A stretch of 64,000 bases of DNA from Tepidimonas thermarum (GTDB lineage: Bacteria; Pseudomonadota; Gammaproteobacteria; Burkholderiales; Burkholderiaceae_C): assembly GCF_007556705.1 (NCBI RefSeq), contig NZ_VJOL01000005.1:1-64000 (forward strand), read 5' to 3'. Positions 36,194 to 47,088 of the stretch are shown in pieces (position 1 is the first letter of the stretch; each line of letters starts with the position of its first letter). The notes beneath the pieces were generated by a model, which was not told the origin of the DNA, ran no database searches, and saw only the letters and a list, made by a program, of their open reading frames with translations. A program made the translations under genes and the position numbers.

Positions 36194-36505
36194 CGTCAGG
36201 AGCTTTTGCAGTTCACCGCTTTCGTACATCTCCATCATGATGTCCGAGCCGCCGATGAACTCGCCGCGCACATAGAGCTGCGGGATGGTGGGCCAGTTGC
36301 TGTATTCCTTGATGCCTTGGCGGATTTCGGGGTCTTCCAGCACGTTGACCGTCACCAGGGTCTTGGGATCGACGCCGCAGGCCTTCAGGATCTGGACCGC
36401 GCGGCCGGAAAAGCCGCACATGGGAAAGCTGGCCGTGCCCTTCATGAACAGCACGATGTCGTGGTTCTTGACGAGTTGGTCGATGCGCTGTTGAACGTCG
36501 CTCAT
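36179..36505 (-). CDS. grxD: Monothiol glutaredoxin, Grx4/GrxD type
   Basis: 108 aa, CGFS-type glutaredoxin that binds a glutathione-ligated 2Fe-2S cluster and takes part in Fe-S delivery. The active site is [13 protein letters not shown] (single Cys ~30), with the conserved Lys in [14 protein letters not shown] and GGSDIMMEM glutathione-binding segments. It lies last in hemA-prfA-prmC-grxD, 36 bases after prmC, the usual betaproteobacterial order. Confidence 0.96.
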   Translation of the reverse strand: MSDVQQRIDQLVKNHDIVLFMKGTASFPMCGFSGRAVQILKACGVDPKTLVTVNVLEDPEIRQGIKEYSNWPTIPQLYVRGEFIGGSDIMMEMYESGELQKLLTAPTH

Positions 36506-36541
36506 GGCGTCCCTGTGGAAAAAGTCGTGAACGTGTGCGAA

Positions 36542-37543
36542 TTATCGCCACTGACGGGGCGCGCCGCTGGCGGCGCGCGGGATATCCGTGTCGGCAGGGG
36601 TGTCGTGGGGCCAGCGGCCGCCGGTGCAGCGCCGGTGCCCACCCAGGTCGTGTCGGTGGTCGATGTCGGCAAAGCCCCGCGCGCGCAGCAGGGCGGCCAC
36701 GGCGTCGGCTTGGTCCCAGCCGTGTTCGAGCAGCAGCCAGCCTCCGGTGGCCAGGCGCGCCGGCGCCCCCGCAATGATGGCCCGCAAGTCGGCCAGGCCA
36801 TCGTCGCCGGCGACCAGCGCCGAGCGCGGCTCGTGCCGCAGCGCGGGTAGGTGCGGGTCGTCGGCGCGCAGGTAGGGTGGGTTGGCCAGCACGAGGTCGA
36901 AGCGCGCCGGCCAGGCGGGCGCATCGCGAGGGGCGTGGGTGGCGGCTGGCGCCGCGCCGGCTGCGGCGGGCCACGCGGCCCAGTCCGCCCACCAGTGGCC
37001 GCACAGCCAGCGCACCGGCAGCCCCAGCCGCCGGCCGTTGGCGGCGGCCACCTGCAGGGCGTCGGCGCTGCTGTCCAGGCCCCACACGCGGGCACGGGGC
37101 CGCGCGTGCTGCACGGCCAGCGCGATGGCGCCGCTGCCGGTGCCCAAATCCAACACCTGCGCGTGCGCGTCGGCGGGCAGCAGCGCCAGCGCCCAGTCCA
37201 CCAGCGTTTCGGTATCGGGGCGGGGGTCGAGCACACGCGCATCGACCTGCAGCGTCAAACCGTAAAACCCCCGCTGGCCGGTCAGGTAGGCCAGTGGCTC
37301 GCCGTCCAGCCGGCGCTGGCACAGCGCGGCATAGTGGTCGGCGGTGGCGGCGTCCAGGGGGGCATCGTCGTGCGCCAGCAGCCAGGCGCGGTCACTTGGC
37401 GGCCGCCCCAGGGCGTGCAGCAGCAGCCATTGCGCGTCCAGGCGTTGCAGCCCACGGGCCTGCGCGTGCTGCAAGGCGGCGCGCAGCGTCGCGCCTGCGG
37501 GGGCGCCAGCGCGGGGTTGCGGGGGGAGGGGGACAGCCGCCAT
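36542..37543 (-). CDS. prmC: Peptide chain release factor glutamine methyltransferase
   Basis: Methylates the Gln of the GGQ motif in release factors RF1 and RF2. 333 aa, longer than the ~277 of E. coli because of Ala/Trp-rich inserts. The SAM-binding motif is VLDLGTGSGAIALAV, the catalytic one LVLANPPYLRADD. The N-terminal helical domain with RRLDGEPLAYLTGQRGFYGL docks the release factor. ATG 37543, 14 bases after prfA whose product is its substrate. Confidence 0.95.
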   Translation of the reverse strand: MAAVPLPPQPRAGAPAGATLRAALQHAQARGLQRLDAQWLLLHALGRPPSDRAWLLAHDDAPLDAATADHYAALCQRRLDGEPLAYLTGQRGFYGLTLQVDARVLDPRPDTETLVDWALALLPADAHAQVLDLGTGSGAIALAVQHARPRARVWGLDSSADALQVAAANGRRLGLPVRWLCGHWWADWAAWPAAAGAAPAATHAPRDAPAWPARFDLVLANPPYLRADDPHLPALRHEPRSALVAGDDGLADLRAIIAGAPARLATGGWLLLEHGWDQADAVAALLRARGFADIDHRHDLGGHRRCTGGRWPHDTPADTDIPRAASGAPRQWR

Positions 37544-37557
37544 GGCCCGTGCCGCGC

Positions 37558-38670
37558 TCAGGCGGGCTGGCCCGCGCGCGCCTCCAGCTCCGCCATCAGC
37601 TCGGCGCCGCGGGCCAGTTGCAGGCCGTGCACCAGCTCGTCCAAATCCCCCTCCAGCACCGCCGGCAGCTTGTACAGCGTCAGGTGGATGCGGTGGTCGG
37701 TGACGCGGCCTTGCGGAAAGTTGTAGGTGCGGATGCGGTCGCTGCGATCGCCGCTGCCGATGAGGCCCTTGCGCGTGGCGGCCTCCCGCGCCTCGCGCTC
37801 GCGTCGCTCGCGCTCTTGCAGGCGGGCCAGCAGCACCTGCAGCGCCTTGGCGCGGTTGCGGTGCTGGCTGCGGTCGTCCTGGCATTCGGCGACGATCCCG
37901 GTGGGCAAGTGGGTGATGCGCACCGCCGAGTCGGTCTTGTTGACGTGCTGGCCGCCGGCGCCGCTGGCGCGAAAGGTGTCGATGCGCAGCTCGGCCGGGT
38001 TGATCTGCACCGCCTGGGCTTCGTCCGGTTCGGGCAGCACGGCGACGGTGCAGGCGCTGGTGTGGATGCGGCCCTGCGATTCGGTGACCGGAATGCGCTG
38101 CACGCGGTGCCCCCCCGACTCGAAGCGCAGGCGGCCATACGCGCCGTGCCCGACGATGCGCAGCACGACCTCCTTGTAGCCACCCAGCTCGCTGGGCGAT
38201 TCGCTGATGACTTCCACCCGCCAGCCGTTGCGCTCGGCGTAGCGGGTGTACATGCGCGCCAGGTCGGCGGCAAACAGCGCCGCTTCCTCGCCGCCGGTGC
38301 CGGCGCGGATTTCGACGAAAGCGTGGCGCTCGTCGTCCGGGTCGCGCGGCAGCAGCCGTGTCTGCAGCTCGGCGGCCAGGGCGTCGAGTTCGCTTTGCAC
38401 ACTGGCGATTTCGTCTTCGGCCAGCGCGGCCAGCTCGGCGTCGCCACCGGCTTGAGCGTCCGCCGCGAGCTGGCGCGCGTGCGCCAGCGCGGCTTCGCAC
38501 TGCAGGTAGCGCAGGTAGGGCTGCACGATGGCGTCGGTGTCGGCGTGCTCGCGCGTGAGGGCCCGAAAGCGCTCCCGGTCGGCGGTGGCATCGGCCGCGC
38601 AGAGCTGGGCGTCGAGCTCGTGCAGCCGCAGGCGCAAGCGCTCGAGCGATTCGCGGACGAAGGGCTTCAT
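37558..38670 (-). CDS. prfA: Peptide chain release factor 1
   Basis: Releases the peptide at UAG and UAA. 370 aa. The GGQ motif is in [18 protein letters not shown]; its Gln is the PrmC target. The codon-recognition region (PxT) reads [19 protein letters not shown]. The start ATG 38670 overlaps the hemA stop by 4 bases, so translation is coupled. Confidence 0.97.
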   Translation of the reverse strand: MKPFVRESLERLRLRLHELDAQLCAADATADRERFRALTREHADTDAIVQPYLRYLQCEAALAHARQLAADAQAGGDAELAALAEDEIASVQSELDALAAELQTRLLPRDPDDERHAFVEIRAGTGGEEAALFAADLARMYTRYAERNGWRVEVISESPSELGGYKEVVLRIVGHGAYGRLRFESGGHRVQRIPVTESQGRIHTSACTVAVLPEPDEAQAVQINPAELRIDTFRASGAGGQHVNKTDSAVRITHLPTGIVAECQDDRSQHRNRAKALQVLLARLQERERREREAREAATRKGLIGSGDRSDRIRTYNFPQGRVTDHRIHLTLYKLPAVLEGDLDELVHGLQLARGAELMAELEARAGQPA

Positions 38671-39983
38671 CGGGGCATCGCGCTCGGCTCGGGCGGGGTC
38701 GCGGCCCCTTGCGGCCGTCCGCGCAGGAACAGGCGCGCCACCACGTCGGCCGTGTGGCGCCGGCTGGCTTCGTCGCCGCTGTGCAGCTCGGCCAGCGCAC
38801 CGTGCAGCATCTTGTGCGTCAGGCCGCGCGCTAGGGCTTGCAGCGCCTCTTCGGGGCTGGCGCCCTTGGCCAGCAGCCGCCGTGCGCGCGCCAGCTCGGC
38901 CTGTTGCCAGGCCTCGGACTGGGCCTGCAGGTCGCGGATCAGCCCCACCACCCCGGCGTGCGGGTCGCGCTGGCGCAGCCAGTGCATGAAGCTCTGCACC
39001 CCGGCGTCGATGATGGCCTCGGCCTGCGCCACGGCGGCTTGCCGGTGGTCCTTGCCGGCCTGCACCACGGCGGCCAGATCGTCCACGGTGTAGAGGTAGA
39101 CGTCATCCAGCGCCTTGACCTCGGCCTCGATGTCGCGCGGCACCGCCAGATCCACCATGAAGATCGGGCGGTGGCGCCGGCGCTTGAGCGCGCTCTCCAC
39201 CATGCCCAGGCCGATCAGCGGCAGGGTGCTGGCCGTGCAGCTGATCACCGCGTCGAACTCGTGCAAGCGCGCCGGCAGGTCGGACAGGCGCATGACCTCG
39301 GCGCCAAAGCGGGCGGCCAGCTTTTCGCCGCGCTCCAGCGTGCGGTTGGCGACCGCCATCGCGCGCGGCTGGCGCGCCGCAAAGTGCGTGGCGGCCAGCT
39401 CGATCATTTCGCCCGCGCCCACGAACAGGATGCGGATGTCGCGCAAATCCTCGAACAGCTGGCTGGCCAGACGCACGGCCGCTGCCGCCATGCTGATCGA
39501 GTGGGCGCCGATGTCGGTGCTGGTGCGCACCTGCTTGGCCACGGCAAACGAGCGCTGAAAGAGCTGGTGCAGCGTGGTGCCCAGGGCCCCGGCGGCATCG
39601 GCGGCGCGCACCGCGTCCTTGAGCTGGCCCAGGATTTGCGCCTCGCCCAGCACCATGCTGTCGAGCCCGCTGGCGACGCGAAACGCGTGGCGCGCCGCCG
39701 CGTCCTCGCGCAGCACGTAGGCGTGCTGCATCAGCGTGTCGGCGCTGACGCCGCCGGTTTGGGCCAGCCAGTCGATGGCCGGTTCGATCAGCGGTTCGTC
39801 GGCCGCGCAATACAGTTCGGTGCGGTTGCAGGTGGACAGCAGCGCGGCTTCCGGCTGGCGCGCCAGCGCGGCGCGAAAACGCCGCAGCGCCTCGGGCACT
39901 TGGTCGAGGGCGAACGCAAACCGCCCGCGCACATCGAGCGGGGCCGTTTGGTGGTTGATGCCGAGCGCCCAGACTGCTGCCAT
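38667..39983 (-). CDS. hemA: Glutamyl-tRNA reductase
   Basis: Reduces Glu-tRNA(Glu) to glutamate-1-semialdehyde, the first step of C5-pathway haem synthesis. 438 aa. [19 protein letters not shown] starts the catalytic domain; [13 protein letters not shown] carries the active-site Cys (~52). The NADPH domain has [16 protein letters not shown], and the C-terminal dimerisation helix ends the protein. ATG 39983 is only about 8 bases from a perfect TATAAT on the same strand (39997-39992). Confidence 0.97.
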   Translation of the reverse strand: MAAVWALGINHQTAPLDVRGRFAFALDQVPEALRRFRAALARQPEAALLSTCNRTELYCAADEPLIEPAIDWLAQTGGVSADTLMQHAYVLREDAAARHAFRVASGLDSMVLGEAQILGQLKDAVRAADAAGALGTTLHQLFQRSFAVAKQVRTSTDIGAHSISMAAAAVRLASQLFEDLRDIRILFVGAGEMIELAATHFAARQPRAMAVANRTLERGEKLAARFGAEVMRLSDLPARLHEFDAVISCTASTLPLIGLGMVESALKRRRHRPIFMVDLAVPRDIEAEVKALDDVYLYTVDDLAAVVQAGKDHRQAAVAQAEAIIDAGVQSFMHWLRQRDPHAGVVGLIRDLQAQSEAWQQAELARARRLLAKGASPEEALQALARGLTHKMLHGALAELHSGDEASRRHTADVVARLFLRGRPQGAATPPEPSAMPR

Positions 39984-39991
39984 GGTGTCGG

Positions 39992-40001
39992 ATTATAAAA
40001 T
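39992..40001. promoter_or_regulatory. Shared AT-rich -10 core between hemA and the divergent small gene
   Basis: GATTATAAAATTG is the only AT-rich patch in the gap. On the minus strand it gives a perfect TATAAT (39997-39992), which would start hemA mRNA within a few bases of its ATG (near-leaderless). On the plus strand TATAAA overlaps it. No clear -35 is seen on either side. Confidence 0.5.
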
Positions 40002-40017
40002 TGCGCCCCTTGTGGAT

Positions 40018-40290
40018 ATGCTGGCCTTGTTTTGGCATGGGCTCAACCTCGTGGCGCCGGCCTGGGGTGTGGCGGCCCTGCTTGCCCCCGCGCTGGCGTG
40101 GCGCGCGCTGCCCGGCACACGCGCGCGCGCCCTGCTGGCGCATGGGGCCTGGCTGGGGCTGACGGGCTCGGCGGTGATGGTGGCGGGCCTGGTGCTGCAG
40201 GGGCGCGATGGCCGCATGGTCACCTACGCGGCCCTGGTGGCGGTGATGGGCGCGCTGGCCGCCTGGCGCGACCGCGGCCGCACCCGATGA
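40018..40290 (+). CDS. Small membrane protein of unknown function
   Basis: 90 aa from ATG 40018 (ATG 39981 or GTG 40012 in frame are alternatives). Three hydrophobic stretches are visible (FWHGLNLVAPAWGVAALLAPALAW, cited as its first part FWHGLNLVAPAWGVAALLAP; AHGAWLGLTGSAVMVAGLVL; YAALVAVMGALAAW), so it is an inner-membrane protein. I recognise no family. It is divergent from hemA and 132 bases before the giant oxidoreductase. Confidence 0.65.
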   Translation: MLALFWHGLNLVAPAWGVAALLAPALAWRALPGTRARALLAHGAWLGLTGSAVMVAGLVLQGRDGRMVTYAALVAVMGALAAWRDRGRTR

Positions 40291-40422
40291 TCCCTACCGC
40301 CGGGAGGGACGCCGGACCCCGCCCGCCCCGCGGCCGTGTTGCGCTGCGGTAACATCCACAGCCCGTGTCGGCCGCCGCGCCCCCAGGCGGGGCGACGCGC
40401 GGTCTGCCAGCCGCTTTCGCCC

Positions 40423-43400
40423 ATGAACGCTCCGACGCCCCTCCACGCCCTGCTCGACGCCGCGCCCGACGCCCCCCGCCTGCGCGAAATTCCCTACAAC
40501 TACACCTCGTTCTCGGACCGGGAAATCGTCCTGCGGCTGCTTGGCGAGCGCGCCTGGACCGTGCTCGAGCAGCTGCGCCGCGAGCGCGCCACGGGCCGCT
40601 CCGCGCGCATGCTGTACGAGGTGCTGGGCGACATGTGGGTGGTCCAGCGCAATCCGTACCTGCAGGACGACCTGCTGGCCAACCCCAAGCGCCGCGCGGC
40701 GCTCATCGAAGCGTTGCACCACCGCTTGGGCGAAATCGAAAAACGCCGCCGCCCGCAGGAGGACCGGCAGCGCGATGCGCTGGTTGGGGAACTGCTCGAC
40801 CATGCCCGGCGCGCGGTGCAGGCGTTTGCGCAGTCGTTCGACGAGATGGCGGCGCTGCGCCAGCGCGTCGTCAAGGTGCTGCGCCGCCACACCCACAAGG
40901 ACAACATCAAGTTCGACGGTCTGAGCCGCGTCAGCCATGTGACCGATGCCACCGACTGGCGGGTGGAGTACCCGTTCGTCGTGCTGACCCCCGACACCGA
41001 GGCCGAGGTCGCCGGCCTGGTGCAGGGGTGCATCGAGCTGGGCCTGACCATCATTCCGCGCGGCGGCGGCACCGGCTACACCGGCGGCGCCGTGCCGCTG
41101 ACCTGGAAGAGTGCGGTCATCAACACCGAAAAACTGGAGGCGATGACCGAGGTCGAGCACGTGCAGCTGCCCGGCCTGGCGCAGCCGGTGCCCACAATCT
41201 GGACCGAAGCTGGGGTGGTGACGCAGCGCGTGGCCGATGCGGCCGAGCGCGCCGGTTTCGTCTTTGCGGTTGACCCCACCTCGGCCGAGGCGTCGTGCAT
41301 CGGCGGCAACATCGCCATGAACGCCGGCGGCAAAAAAGCGGTGCTGTGGGGCACGGCGCTGGACAACCTGGCCAGCTGGCGCATGGTCACGCCCAATGCC
41401 GAATGGCTGGAGGTGCACCGCATCGGCCACAACCTGGGCAAGATCCACGACACCGAGGTGGCCAGCTTCGAACTGCGCTACTTGGCGGCCGATGGCAAGA
41501 CGCCGCTGCGCACCGAGCGGCTCGACATCCCGGGCCGAAGCTTTCGCAAGGCCGGTCTGGGCAAGGACGTCACCGACAAGTTTTTGAGCGGCCTGCCGGG
41601 CGTGCAAAAAGAAGGTTGCGACGGCATCATCACCAGCGCCCGCTGGGTGGTGCACCGCATGCCCGCGCACACCCGCACCGTGTGCTTGGAGTTCTTTGGC
41701 AACCCCAAGGATGCGGTGCCCTCGATCGTCGAGATCAAAGACTTCATGTTCGCCGAACAAAAGCGCACCGGCACCGTGCTGGCGGGCTTGGAGCACTTGG
41801 ACGACCGCTACCTCAAAGCGGTGGGCTACACCACCAAGAGCAAGCGCGGCACGCTGCCCAAGATGGTGCTGATCGGCGACATCGTGGGCGACGACCCCGA
41901 CGCCGTGGCGCGTGCCACCAGCGAGGTGGTGCGCCTGGCCAATGCGCGCGCGGGCGAGGGCTTTGTCGCGGTCAGCCCCGAGGCGCGCAAGAAGTTCTGG
42001 GCCGACCGCAAGCGCACCGCGGCCATCAGCCGCCACACCAACGCCTTCAAGATCAACGAGGACGTGGTGATCCCGCTCGAGCGCATGGGGGAGTACACCC
42101 TGGGCATCGAGCGCATCAACATCGAGCTGAGCCTGCGCAACAAAATCCGGCTCTGCGACGAGCTGGAGGCGTTTTTTGCGCGCGGCGCGCTGCCGCTGGG
42201 CAAGGCCGAAGACCCCAACGACATGCCCGGGCCCGAGTGGTTGGCCGAGCGCACCGAACAGGCGCTGGCGCTCATCCGCGCGGTGCGCGCCCAGTGGCAG
42301 GCGTGGAAAGAGGGCCTGGACGACCCCGCGCCGCCGGGCGGGCGCAGCCTGTTCGAGCAGTTGCAGGACCACAGCCTGCGCGCAAGCTGGAAGACCCAGT
42401 TGCGCCAGCCGCTGCGCGACCTGTTCACCGGTGCGGTGTTCGCCCCCGTGCTGGCGGAGTGCGAGGCCATCCACCAGCGCGTGCTCAAGGGGCGCGTGTG
42501 GGTGGCGCTGCACATGCACGCGGGCGACGGCAACGTGCACACCAACATCCCCGTCAACAGCGACGACTACGACATGCTGCAGACCGCGCACGAGGCGGTC
42601 GCTCGCATCATGGCGCTGGCGCGCAGCCTCGACGGTGTCATCTCGGGTGAGCACGGCATCGGCATCACCAAGCTCGAATACCTGAGCGACGCTGAGCTGG
42701 CGCCGTTTGCCGAGTACAAGCGCCGCGTGGACCCGCAAGGGCGCTTCAACCGCGGCAAGCTGTTGCGCGACGCCGCCGCGCTTGGCCCCGATGTGCACGC
42801 CGCCGACCTGAGCCAGGCGTACACGCCGAGCTTTGGCCTCATGGGCTACGAGTCGCTCATCATGCAGCAAAGCGACATCGGCGCCATTGCCGACAGCATC
42901 AAAGACTGCCTGCGCTGCGGCAAGTGCAAGCCGGTGTGCTCCACCCACGTGCCGCGCGCCAATCTGCTGTACAGCCCACGCAACAAGATTTTGGCCACCA
43001 GCCTGCTGATCGAGGCCTTTTTGTACGAGGAACAGACGCGCCGCGGCGTGTCGCTGCAGCACTGGGAGGAGTTCGAGGACGTGGCCGACCACTGCACGGT
43101 GTGCCACAAGTGCCTCAGTCCGTGTCCGGTCAAGATCGACTTTGGCGACGTGTCCATGAACATGCGCAACCTGCTGCGCAAGATGGGGCGCAAGTCGTGG
43201 CGGCCGGGCAATGCGCTGGCGATGGCCTTCCTCAACGCCACCAACCCCGAGACGATCAAGCTCATGCGCACCGCCATGGTGGACGTGGGCTACAAGGCGC
43301 AGCGCCTGGCGCACGAGGCGCTCAAGGGCTTGGCGCGCCGCCAGACCAGCGCGCCGCCGGCCACCGTGGGCACCGCCCCCATCAAAGAGCAGGTGATCCA

Positions 43401-44331
43401 CTTCATCAACAAAAAGATGCCGGGCAACCTGCCCAAGAAAACCGCACGCGCGCTGCTGGACATCGAGGACAAGGCCTACGTGCCCATCATCCGCGATCCG
43501 CAGCGCACCAGCGCCGACGCCGAGGCGGTGTTTTACTTCCCCGGCTGCGGCTCGGAGCGGCTGTTCAGCCAGGTGGGTCTGGCCACGCAGGCCATGCTGT
43601 GGCACGTGGGCGTGCAGACCGTGCTGCCACCCGGCTACCTGTGCTGCGGCTACCCGCAGCGCGGCAGCGGCCAGTTCGACAAGGCGGAAAAAATCATCAC
43701 CGACAACCGGGTGTTGTTCCACCGTGTGGCCAACACGCTCAACTACCTCGACATCAAGACCGTGGTGGTGAGCTGCGGCACCTGCTACGACCAGCTGCAG
43801 GGCTATGAATTCGACAAGATCTTCCCCGGCTGCCGCATTGTCGACATCCACGAGTACCTGCTGGAAAAGGGTGTGAAGCTGGAAGGCAAGGGCGCCTACC
43901 TCTACCACGACCCCTGCCACAGCCCCATGAAGCAGCAAGACCCGCTCAAGACCGTCAAGGCCCTGGTGGGCCCGGCCGTGGTCGCCAGCGACCGCTGCTG
44001 CGGCGAGTCCGGGACGCTGGCGGTCACGCGCCCGGACGTGTCCACCCAGGTGCGTTTCCGCAAGGAGCAGGAGCTGCGCAAAAACGAGCGCGAGCTTGCC
44101 GCGGTGGCCGAGCGCCATGGGGTGGCGACCACGCCAGGGCGGACCAAGATTCTGACCTCGTGCCCGAGCTGTCTGCAGGGGCTGAGCCGCTACGGCGAGG
44201 ACCTGAGCAACGGGCTGCTGGAGGCCGACTACATCGTCGTCGAGATCGCGCGCCAGGTGCTGGGCGAAAACTGGCTGCCCGATTACGTGGCGCGCGCCAA
44301 CGCCGGTGGCATCGAACGGGTGCTGGTGTGA
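40423..44331 (+). CDS. DUF3683 FAD-linked oxidoreductase with Fe-S and CCG domains
   Basis: 1302 aa fusion that looks like a D-lactate/glycolate-type dehydrogenase joined to its electron-transfer subunit. In order: N-terminal DUF3683 (~1-170), FAD-binding domain ([14 protein letters not shown] ~213), FAD-oxidase C-terminal domain ([26 protein letters not shown]), two 4Fe-4S motifs ([11 protein letters not shown] ~829, [12 protein letters not shown] ~891), then two CCG-type cysteine modules ([45 protein letters not shown]). Start ATG 40423. The HIT gene overlaps its stop. Substrate unproven; a 2-hydroxy acid is most likely. Confidence 0.92.
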   Translation: MNAPTPLHALLDAAPDAPRLREIPYNYTSFSDREIVLRLLGERAWTVLEQLRRERATGRSARMLYEVLGDMWVVQRNPYLQDDLLANPKRRAALIEALHHRLGEIEKRRRPQEDRQRDALVGELLDHARRAVQAFAQSFDEMAALRQRVVKVLRRHTHKDNIKFDGLSRVSHVTDATDWRVEYPFVVLTPDTEAEVAGLVQGCIELGLTIIPRGGGTGYTGGAVPLTWKSAVINTEKLEAMTEVEHVQLPGLAQPVPTIWTEAGVVTQRVADAAERAGFVFAVDPTSAEASCIGGNIAMNAGGKKAVLWGTALDNLASWRMVTPNAEWLEVHRIGHNLGKIHDTEVASFELRYLAADGKTPLRTERLDIPGRSFRKAGLGKDVTDKFLSGLPGVQKEGCDGIITSARWVVHRMPAHTRTVCLEFFGNPKDAVPSIVEIKDFMFAEQKRTGTVLAGLEHLDDRYLKAVGYTTKSKRGTLPKMVLIGDIVGDDPDAVARATSEVVRLANARAGEGFVAVSPEARKKFWADRKRTAAISRHTNAFKINEDVVIPLERMGEYTLGIERINIELSLRNKIRLCDELEAFFARGALPLGKAEDPNDMPGPEWLAERTEQALALIRAVRAQWQAWKEGLDDPAPPGGRSLFEQLQDHSLRASWKTQLRQPLRDLFTGAVFAPVLAECEAIHQRVLKGRVWVALHMHAGDGNVHTNIPVNSDDYDMLQTAHEAVARIMALARSLDGVISGEHGIGITKLEYLSDAELAPFAEYKRRVDPQGRFNRGKLLRDAAALGPDVHAADLSQAYTPSFGLMGYESLIMQQSDIGAIADSIKDCLRCGKCKPVCSTHVPRANLLYSPRNKILATSLLIEAFLYEEQTRRGVSLQHWEEFEDVADHCTVCHKCLSPCPVKIDFGDVSMNMRNLLRKMGRKSWRPGNALAMAFLNATNPETIKLMRTAMVDVGYKAQRLAHEALKGLARRQTSAPPATVGTAPIKEQVIHFINKKMPGNLPKKTARALLDIEDKAYVPIIRDPQRTSADAEAVFYFPGCGSERLFSQVGLATQAMLWHVGVQTVLPPGYLCCGYPQRGSGQFDKAEKIITDNRVLFHRVANTLNYLDIKTVVVSCGTCYDQLQGYEFDKIFPGCRIVDIHEYLLEKGVKLEGKGAYLYHDPCHSPMKQQDPLKTVKALVGPAVVASDRCCGESGTLAVTRPDVSTQVRFRKEQELRKNERELAAVAERHGVATTPGRTKILTSCPSCLQGLSRYGEDLSNGLLEADYIVVEIARQVLGENWLPDYVARANAGGIERVLV

Positions 44332-44789
44332 GCGAGGTTGGGGCCGACTGCCCGCTGTGCCGCGACGACGGCGGGCTGCTGCTGTGGCGCGGTCGCGACT
44401 GGCGCGTGGTGCGCGCGCTGGGCGCCGAGGTGGCCGAGGCCCCGGCGTGGTACCGGGTCATCGCCACCGACCATGTGGCCGAATGGTCCGATCTGCCGCC
44501 GGCCGCGCAGGCCGACGCCATGGCCATCGTCACCGCCGTGGAGCGCGCCGTGCGCCGCACCCTGCAGCCGACCAAGGTCAACCTGGCCGCGCTGGGCAAT
44601 GTGGTGCCGCATCTGCACTGGCATGTCATCGCCCGCTTTGATTGGGACAGCCGTTTTCCGGCGCCGGTGTGGGACGCCCCGCGCCGCAGCGCCGACGGCA
44701 CCCGGTTGGCGGCGCTGCGGGCGGCGTTGCCCGCGTGCGACGCCGCGATCGTTGAGGCGCTCACCCCGCGAGCGTCCGCCCACCCTTGA
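44328..44789 (+). CDS. HIT-family protein
   Basis: 153 aa nucleotide hydrolase/transferase of the histidine-triad superfamily. The triad motif is [11 protein letters not shown]. An N-terminal CPLC motif precedes the HIT domain. GTG 44328 overlaps the previous stop (GTGTGA), so it is translationally coupled to the DUF3683 gene, a pairing that is frequent in this order. Substrate unknown. Confidence 0.88.
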   Translation: MSEVGADCPLCRDDGGLLLWRGRDWRVVRALGAEVAEAPAWYRVIATDHVAEWSDLPPAAQADAMAIVTAVERAVRRTLQPTKVNLAALGNVVPHLHWHVIARFDWDSRFPAPVWDAPRRSADGTRLAALRAALPACDAAIVEALTPRASAHP

Positions 44790-44807
44790 CCGCTGACGGA
44801 AACCGCT

Positions 44808-45221
44808 ATGGCTGCCCATCCCGCTACCGCCCCCGTGCCCGAGTCGATCACCGTTCACGGCGCCTCGCGCGTGCTCGAGATTGCGTTTGCCGACGGCGCG
44901 CGCTTTCGCATCCCGTTCGAGCTGATGCGCGTGTATTCGCCGTCGGCCGAGGTGCAGGGCCACGGCCCCGGCCAAGCGGTGCTGCAAACCGGCAAGCGCA
45001 ACGTGGACATCGTGGCGCTGGAGCTGGTGGGCAACTACGCGGTGCAGCCAACGTTTTCGGACGGCCACGACTCGGGCATTTTTACCTGGGATTATTTGTA
45101 CTTCCTGGGTTCGCAGCAGGAGGCGCTGTGGGCCGACTACGAGCGACGCCTGGCCGAAGCCGGCGTCGACCGCGATGCGCCCATGCCCCCCAAAGCCGGC
45201 CACGGCTGTGGCCAACACTGA
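44808..45221 (+). CDS. DUF971 (GBBH-like N-terminal domain) protein
   Basis: 137 aa with a single DUF971 domain, related to the N-terminal zinc-binding part of gamma-butyrobetaine hydroxylase: [40 protein letters not shown] (seen in pieces), [24 protein letters not shown]. The His/Cys near the end (GHGCGQH) could bind metal. It lies just before ubiE, a fixed neighbour in betaproteobacteria, but its role is unknown. Confidence 0.88.
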   Translation: MAAHPATAPVPESITVHGASRVLEIAFADGARFRIPFELMRVYSPSAEVQGHGPGQAVLQTGKRNVDIVALELVGNYAVQPTFSDGHDSGIFTWDYLYFLGSQQEALWADYERRLAEAGVDRDAPMPPKAGHGCGQH

Positions 45222-45244
45222 GCGAAGCCCGCTACGATAGCGGC

Positions 45245-45976
45245 ATGAGCCAAACCCACTTCGGATTCCAGACCGTCGACGAGCGCGAAAAAGCGCACCG
45301 CGTGCGCGCCGTGTTCGACTCGGTCGCGCCGCGCTACGACCTGATGAACGACCTGATGTCGGCCGGCCTGCACCGCTGGTGGAAGGCCTACACCGTGATG
45401 GTCGCCAACCCGCAGCCAGGGCAGCGCGTGCTCGACATCGCAGGCGGTACGGGCGACCTGGGGCTGGCCATTGCGCCCAAGGTGCGGCCGGGCGGCACCG
45501 TGGTGCACACCGACATCAACGAAGCCATGCTGCGCCACGGGCGCGACCGGCTGCTCGACCACGGCATCGTGCTGCCCACGGTGGTGTGCGACGCCGAAGG
45601 CCTGCCGTTTCCGGATGGCCACTTCGACCTCGTGACGGTGGCGTTTGGCCTGCGCAACATGACGCACAAGGAACTTGCGCTGCGCGAGATGCATCGAGTC
45701 CTCAAGGTCGGCGGCAAGCTGCTGGTGCTCGAGTTTTCCAAGGTCGCGCCCCCGCTGCAAAAAGCCTACGACTGGTACAGCTTCCACGTGTTGCCGCGCC
45801 TGGGCCGCTGGGTGGCGAACGATGAGGCCAGCTATCGCTATCTGGCCGAGTCGATCCGTATGCACCCCGATCAGGAAACGCTGCGCGCCATGATCCGCGA
45901 CGCCGGTTTCGGTCATGTCGACGTGCACAACCTGAGCGCTGGCGTCGTTGCGCTGCACGTGGGTTTGAAGGTCTGA
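45245..45976 (+). CDS. ubiE: Ubiquinone/menaquinone biosynthesis C-methyltransferase
   Basis: SAM-dependent C-methyltransferase of quinone synthesis, 243 aa. It opens [25 protein letters not shown]; motif I is [14 protein letters not shown], and [36 protein letters not shown] is the family signature region. Here it most likely works on the ubiquinone pathway, since ubiJ and ubiB follow. TACGAT just before the start may be a -10. Confidence 0.97.
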   Translation: MSQTHFGFQTVDEREKAHRVRAVFDSVAPRYDLMNDLMSAGLHRWWKAYTVMVANPQPGQRVLDIAGGTGDLGLAIAPKVRPGGTVVHTDINEAMLRHGRDRLLDHGIVLPTVVCDAEGLPFPDGHFDLVTVAFGLRNMTHKELALREMHRVLKVGGKLLVLEFSKVAPPLQKAYDWYSFHVLPRLGRWVANDEASYRYLAESIRMHPDQETLRAMIRDAGFGHVDVHNLSAGVVALHVGLKV

Positions 45977-46011
45977 TATCTGCGCCCCGTGCGGGGCATG
46001 ACGGAGGCACC

Positions 46012-47046
46012 GTGAACACAAAACTCGGGACGTGGCTGTTGGTGGCGGCGATGACGCTGTCGTCGGCCGAGGTGTGGGCCAAGCGCCTGGGTGGCGGTGG
46101 CTCGCTGGGCAAGCAGTCCAGCAATGTGGTGCAGCGCAACAGCGCCCCGCAGCCGCCTGCGCCCGCCCCGGCGCCCGCGCAGGCGCAGGCGCAGGCGCAG
46201 GCGCAGTCCGCCCCGGCCGCGCCTGCTGGCGCGGCGGCTGGGGCCGCCGGTGCGGCGGCCAAGCCGCAGCGCCCCTGGGGTGCCATGCTGGGGGGATTGG
46301 CGGCGGGCCTGGGCCTGGCGTGGCTGGCCTCGGCGCTGGGCTTGGGCGAGGCGTTTGCCCAGTTTTTGCTGATCCTGCTGCTGGTGGTGGCGGTGTGGGC
46401 GGTCGTCGCCTGGGTGCGCCGCGCGCGCACGGGCGCGGCGCGCTCGCCCCTGGCGTGGCAGGGCGCTGGCGCCGGTGCGGGCACCCCGCCCGTGACGCCG
46501 CGCAGCTACCAGCCAGGCCATGTCGGCAACGACGCTTCCGCGCGTCCGTGGGAGCGCACGCAGTTCGGTGGTGACGCGGGGGCGTCTGGCGCCTCGGGCA
46601 GCCTGATCGGCAGCGCGCTCGGCGCGGGCGCGGCGTTGACCGGCGCGCAGACGTGGGGCATTCCGGCGGACTTCGACACCGAGGGCTTTTTGCGCGCCTC
46701 CAAAGACAACTTCGTGCGCCTGCAAGCCGCCTGGGACCGCGGCGATATCCCCGCCCTGCGCGCGCTCATGACCGACGAGATGCTGACGCAAATCGAGGCC
46801 CAGCTGGCCGAGCGCGAAGCCGCCCAACCCGGCGTGCCCAACGTCACCGAGGTCGTGACGCTGGACGCCCAACTGCTGGGCATCGAGGACCTGGGCCACG
46901 CGTACATGGCCAGCGTCGAATTCTCCGGCCTGATCCGCGAGAACCCGGCGCTGGGGCCGCAGCCGTTTCGCGAGGTCTGGAACATCACCCGCCCCAAAGA
47001 CGGGCGCGGGGGCTGGTTGGTGGCGGGCGTGCAGGCCCTGCAATGA
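46012..47046 (+). CDS. Tim44-like domain protein
   Basis: 344 aa. Signal or membrane anchor at the N-terminus (TWLLVAAMTLSSAEVWA), then a Pro/Ala/Gln-rich linker containing five AQ repeats, a membrane segment (~90-140; LGGLAAGLGLAWLASALGLG and FLLILLLVVAVWAVVAWV), and a C-terminal Tim44/MRPL45-like domain (FLRASKDNFVRLQAAWDRGDIPALRALMT, ending EVWNITRP...GWLVAGVQAL). GTG 46012 has ACGGAGG upstream. Position between ubiE and ubiJ is conserved in the order; function is unknown. Confidence 0.88.
   Translation: MNTKLGTWLLVAAMTLSSAEVWAKRLGGGGSLGKQSSNVVQRNSAPQPPAPAPAPAQAQAQAQAQSAPAAPAGAAAGAAGAAAKPQRPWGAMLGGLAAGLGLAWLASALGLGEAFAQFLLILLLVVAVWAVVAWVRRARTGAARSPLAWQGAGAGAGTPPVTPRSYQPGHVGNDASARPWERTQFGGDAGASGASGSLIGSALGAGAALTGAQTWGIPADFDTEGFLRASKDNFVRLQAAWDRGDIPALRALMTDEMLTQIEAQLAEREAAQPGVPNVTEVVTLDAQLLGIEDLGHAYMASVEFSGLIRENPALGPQPFREVWNITRPKDGRGGWLVAGVQALQ
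46177..46206 (+). repeat. (GCGCAG)5 in-frame hexanucleotide repeat
   Basis: Five exact copies of GCGCAG inside the Tim44-like gene encode (Ala-Gln)5 in its linker. Unit gain or loss would change length without a frameshift. Confidence 0.95.
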
Positions 47047-47088
47047 GCGCGCGGTGCGGGCGCGGTCCAATCCGGCAGAATCGGGGGC

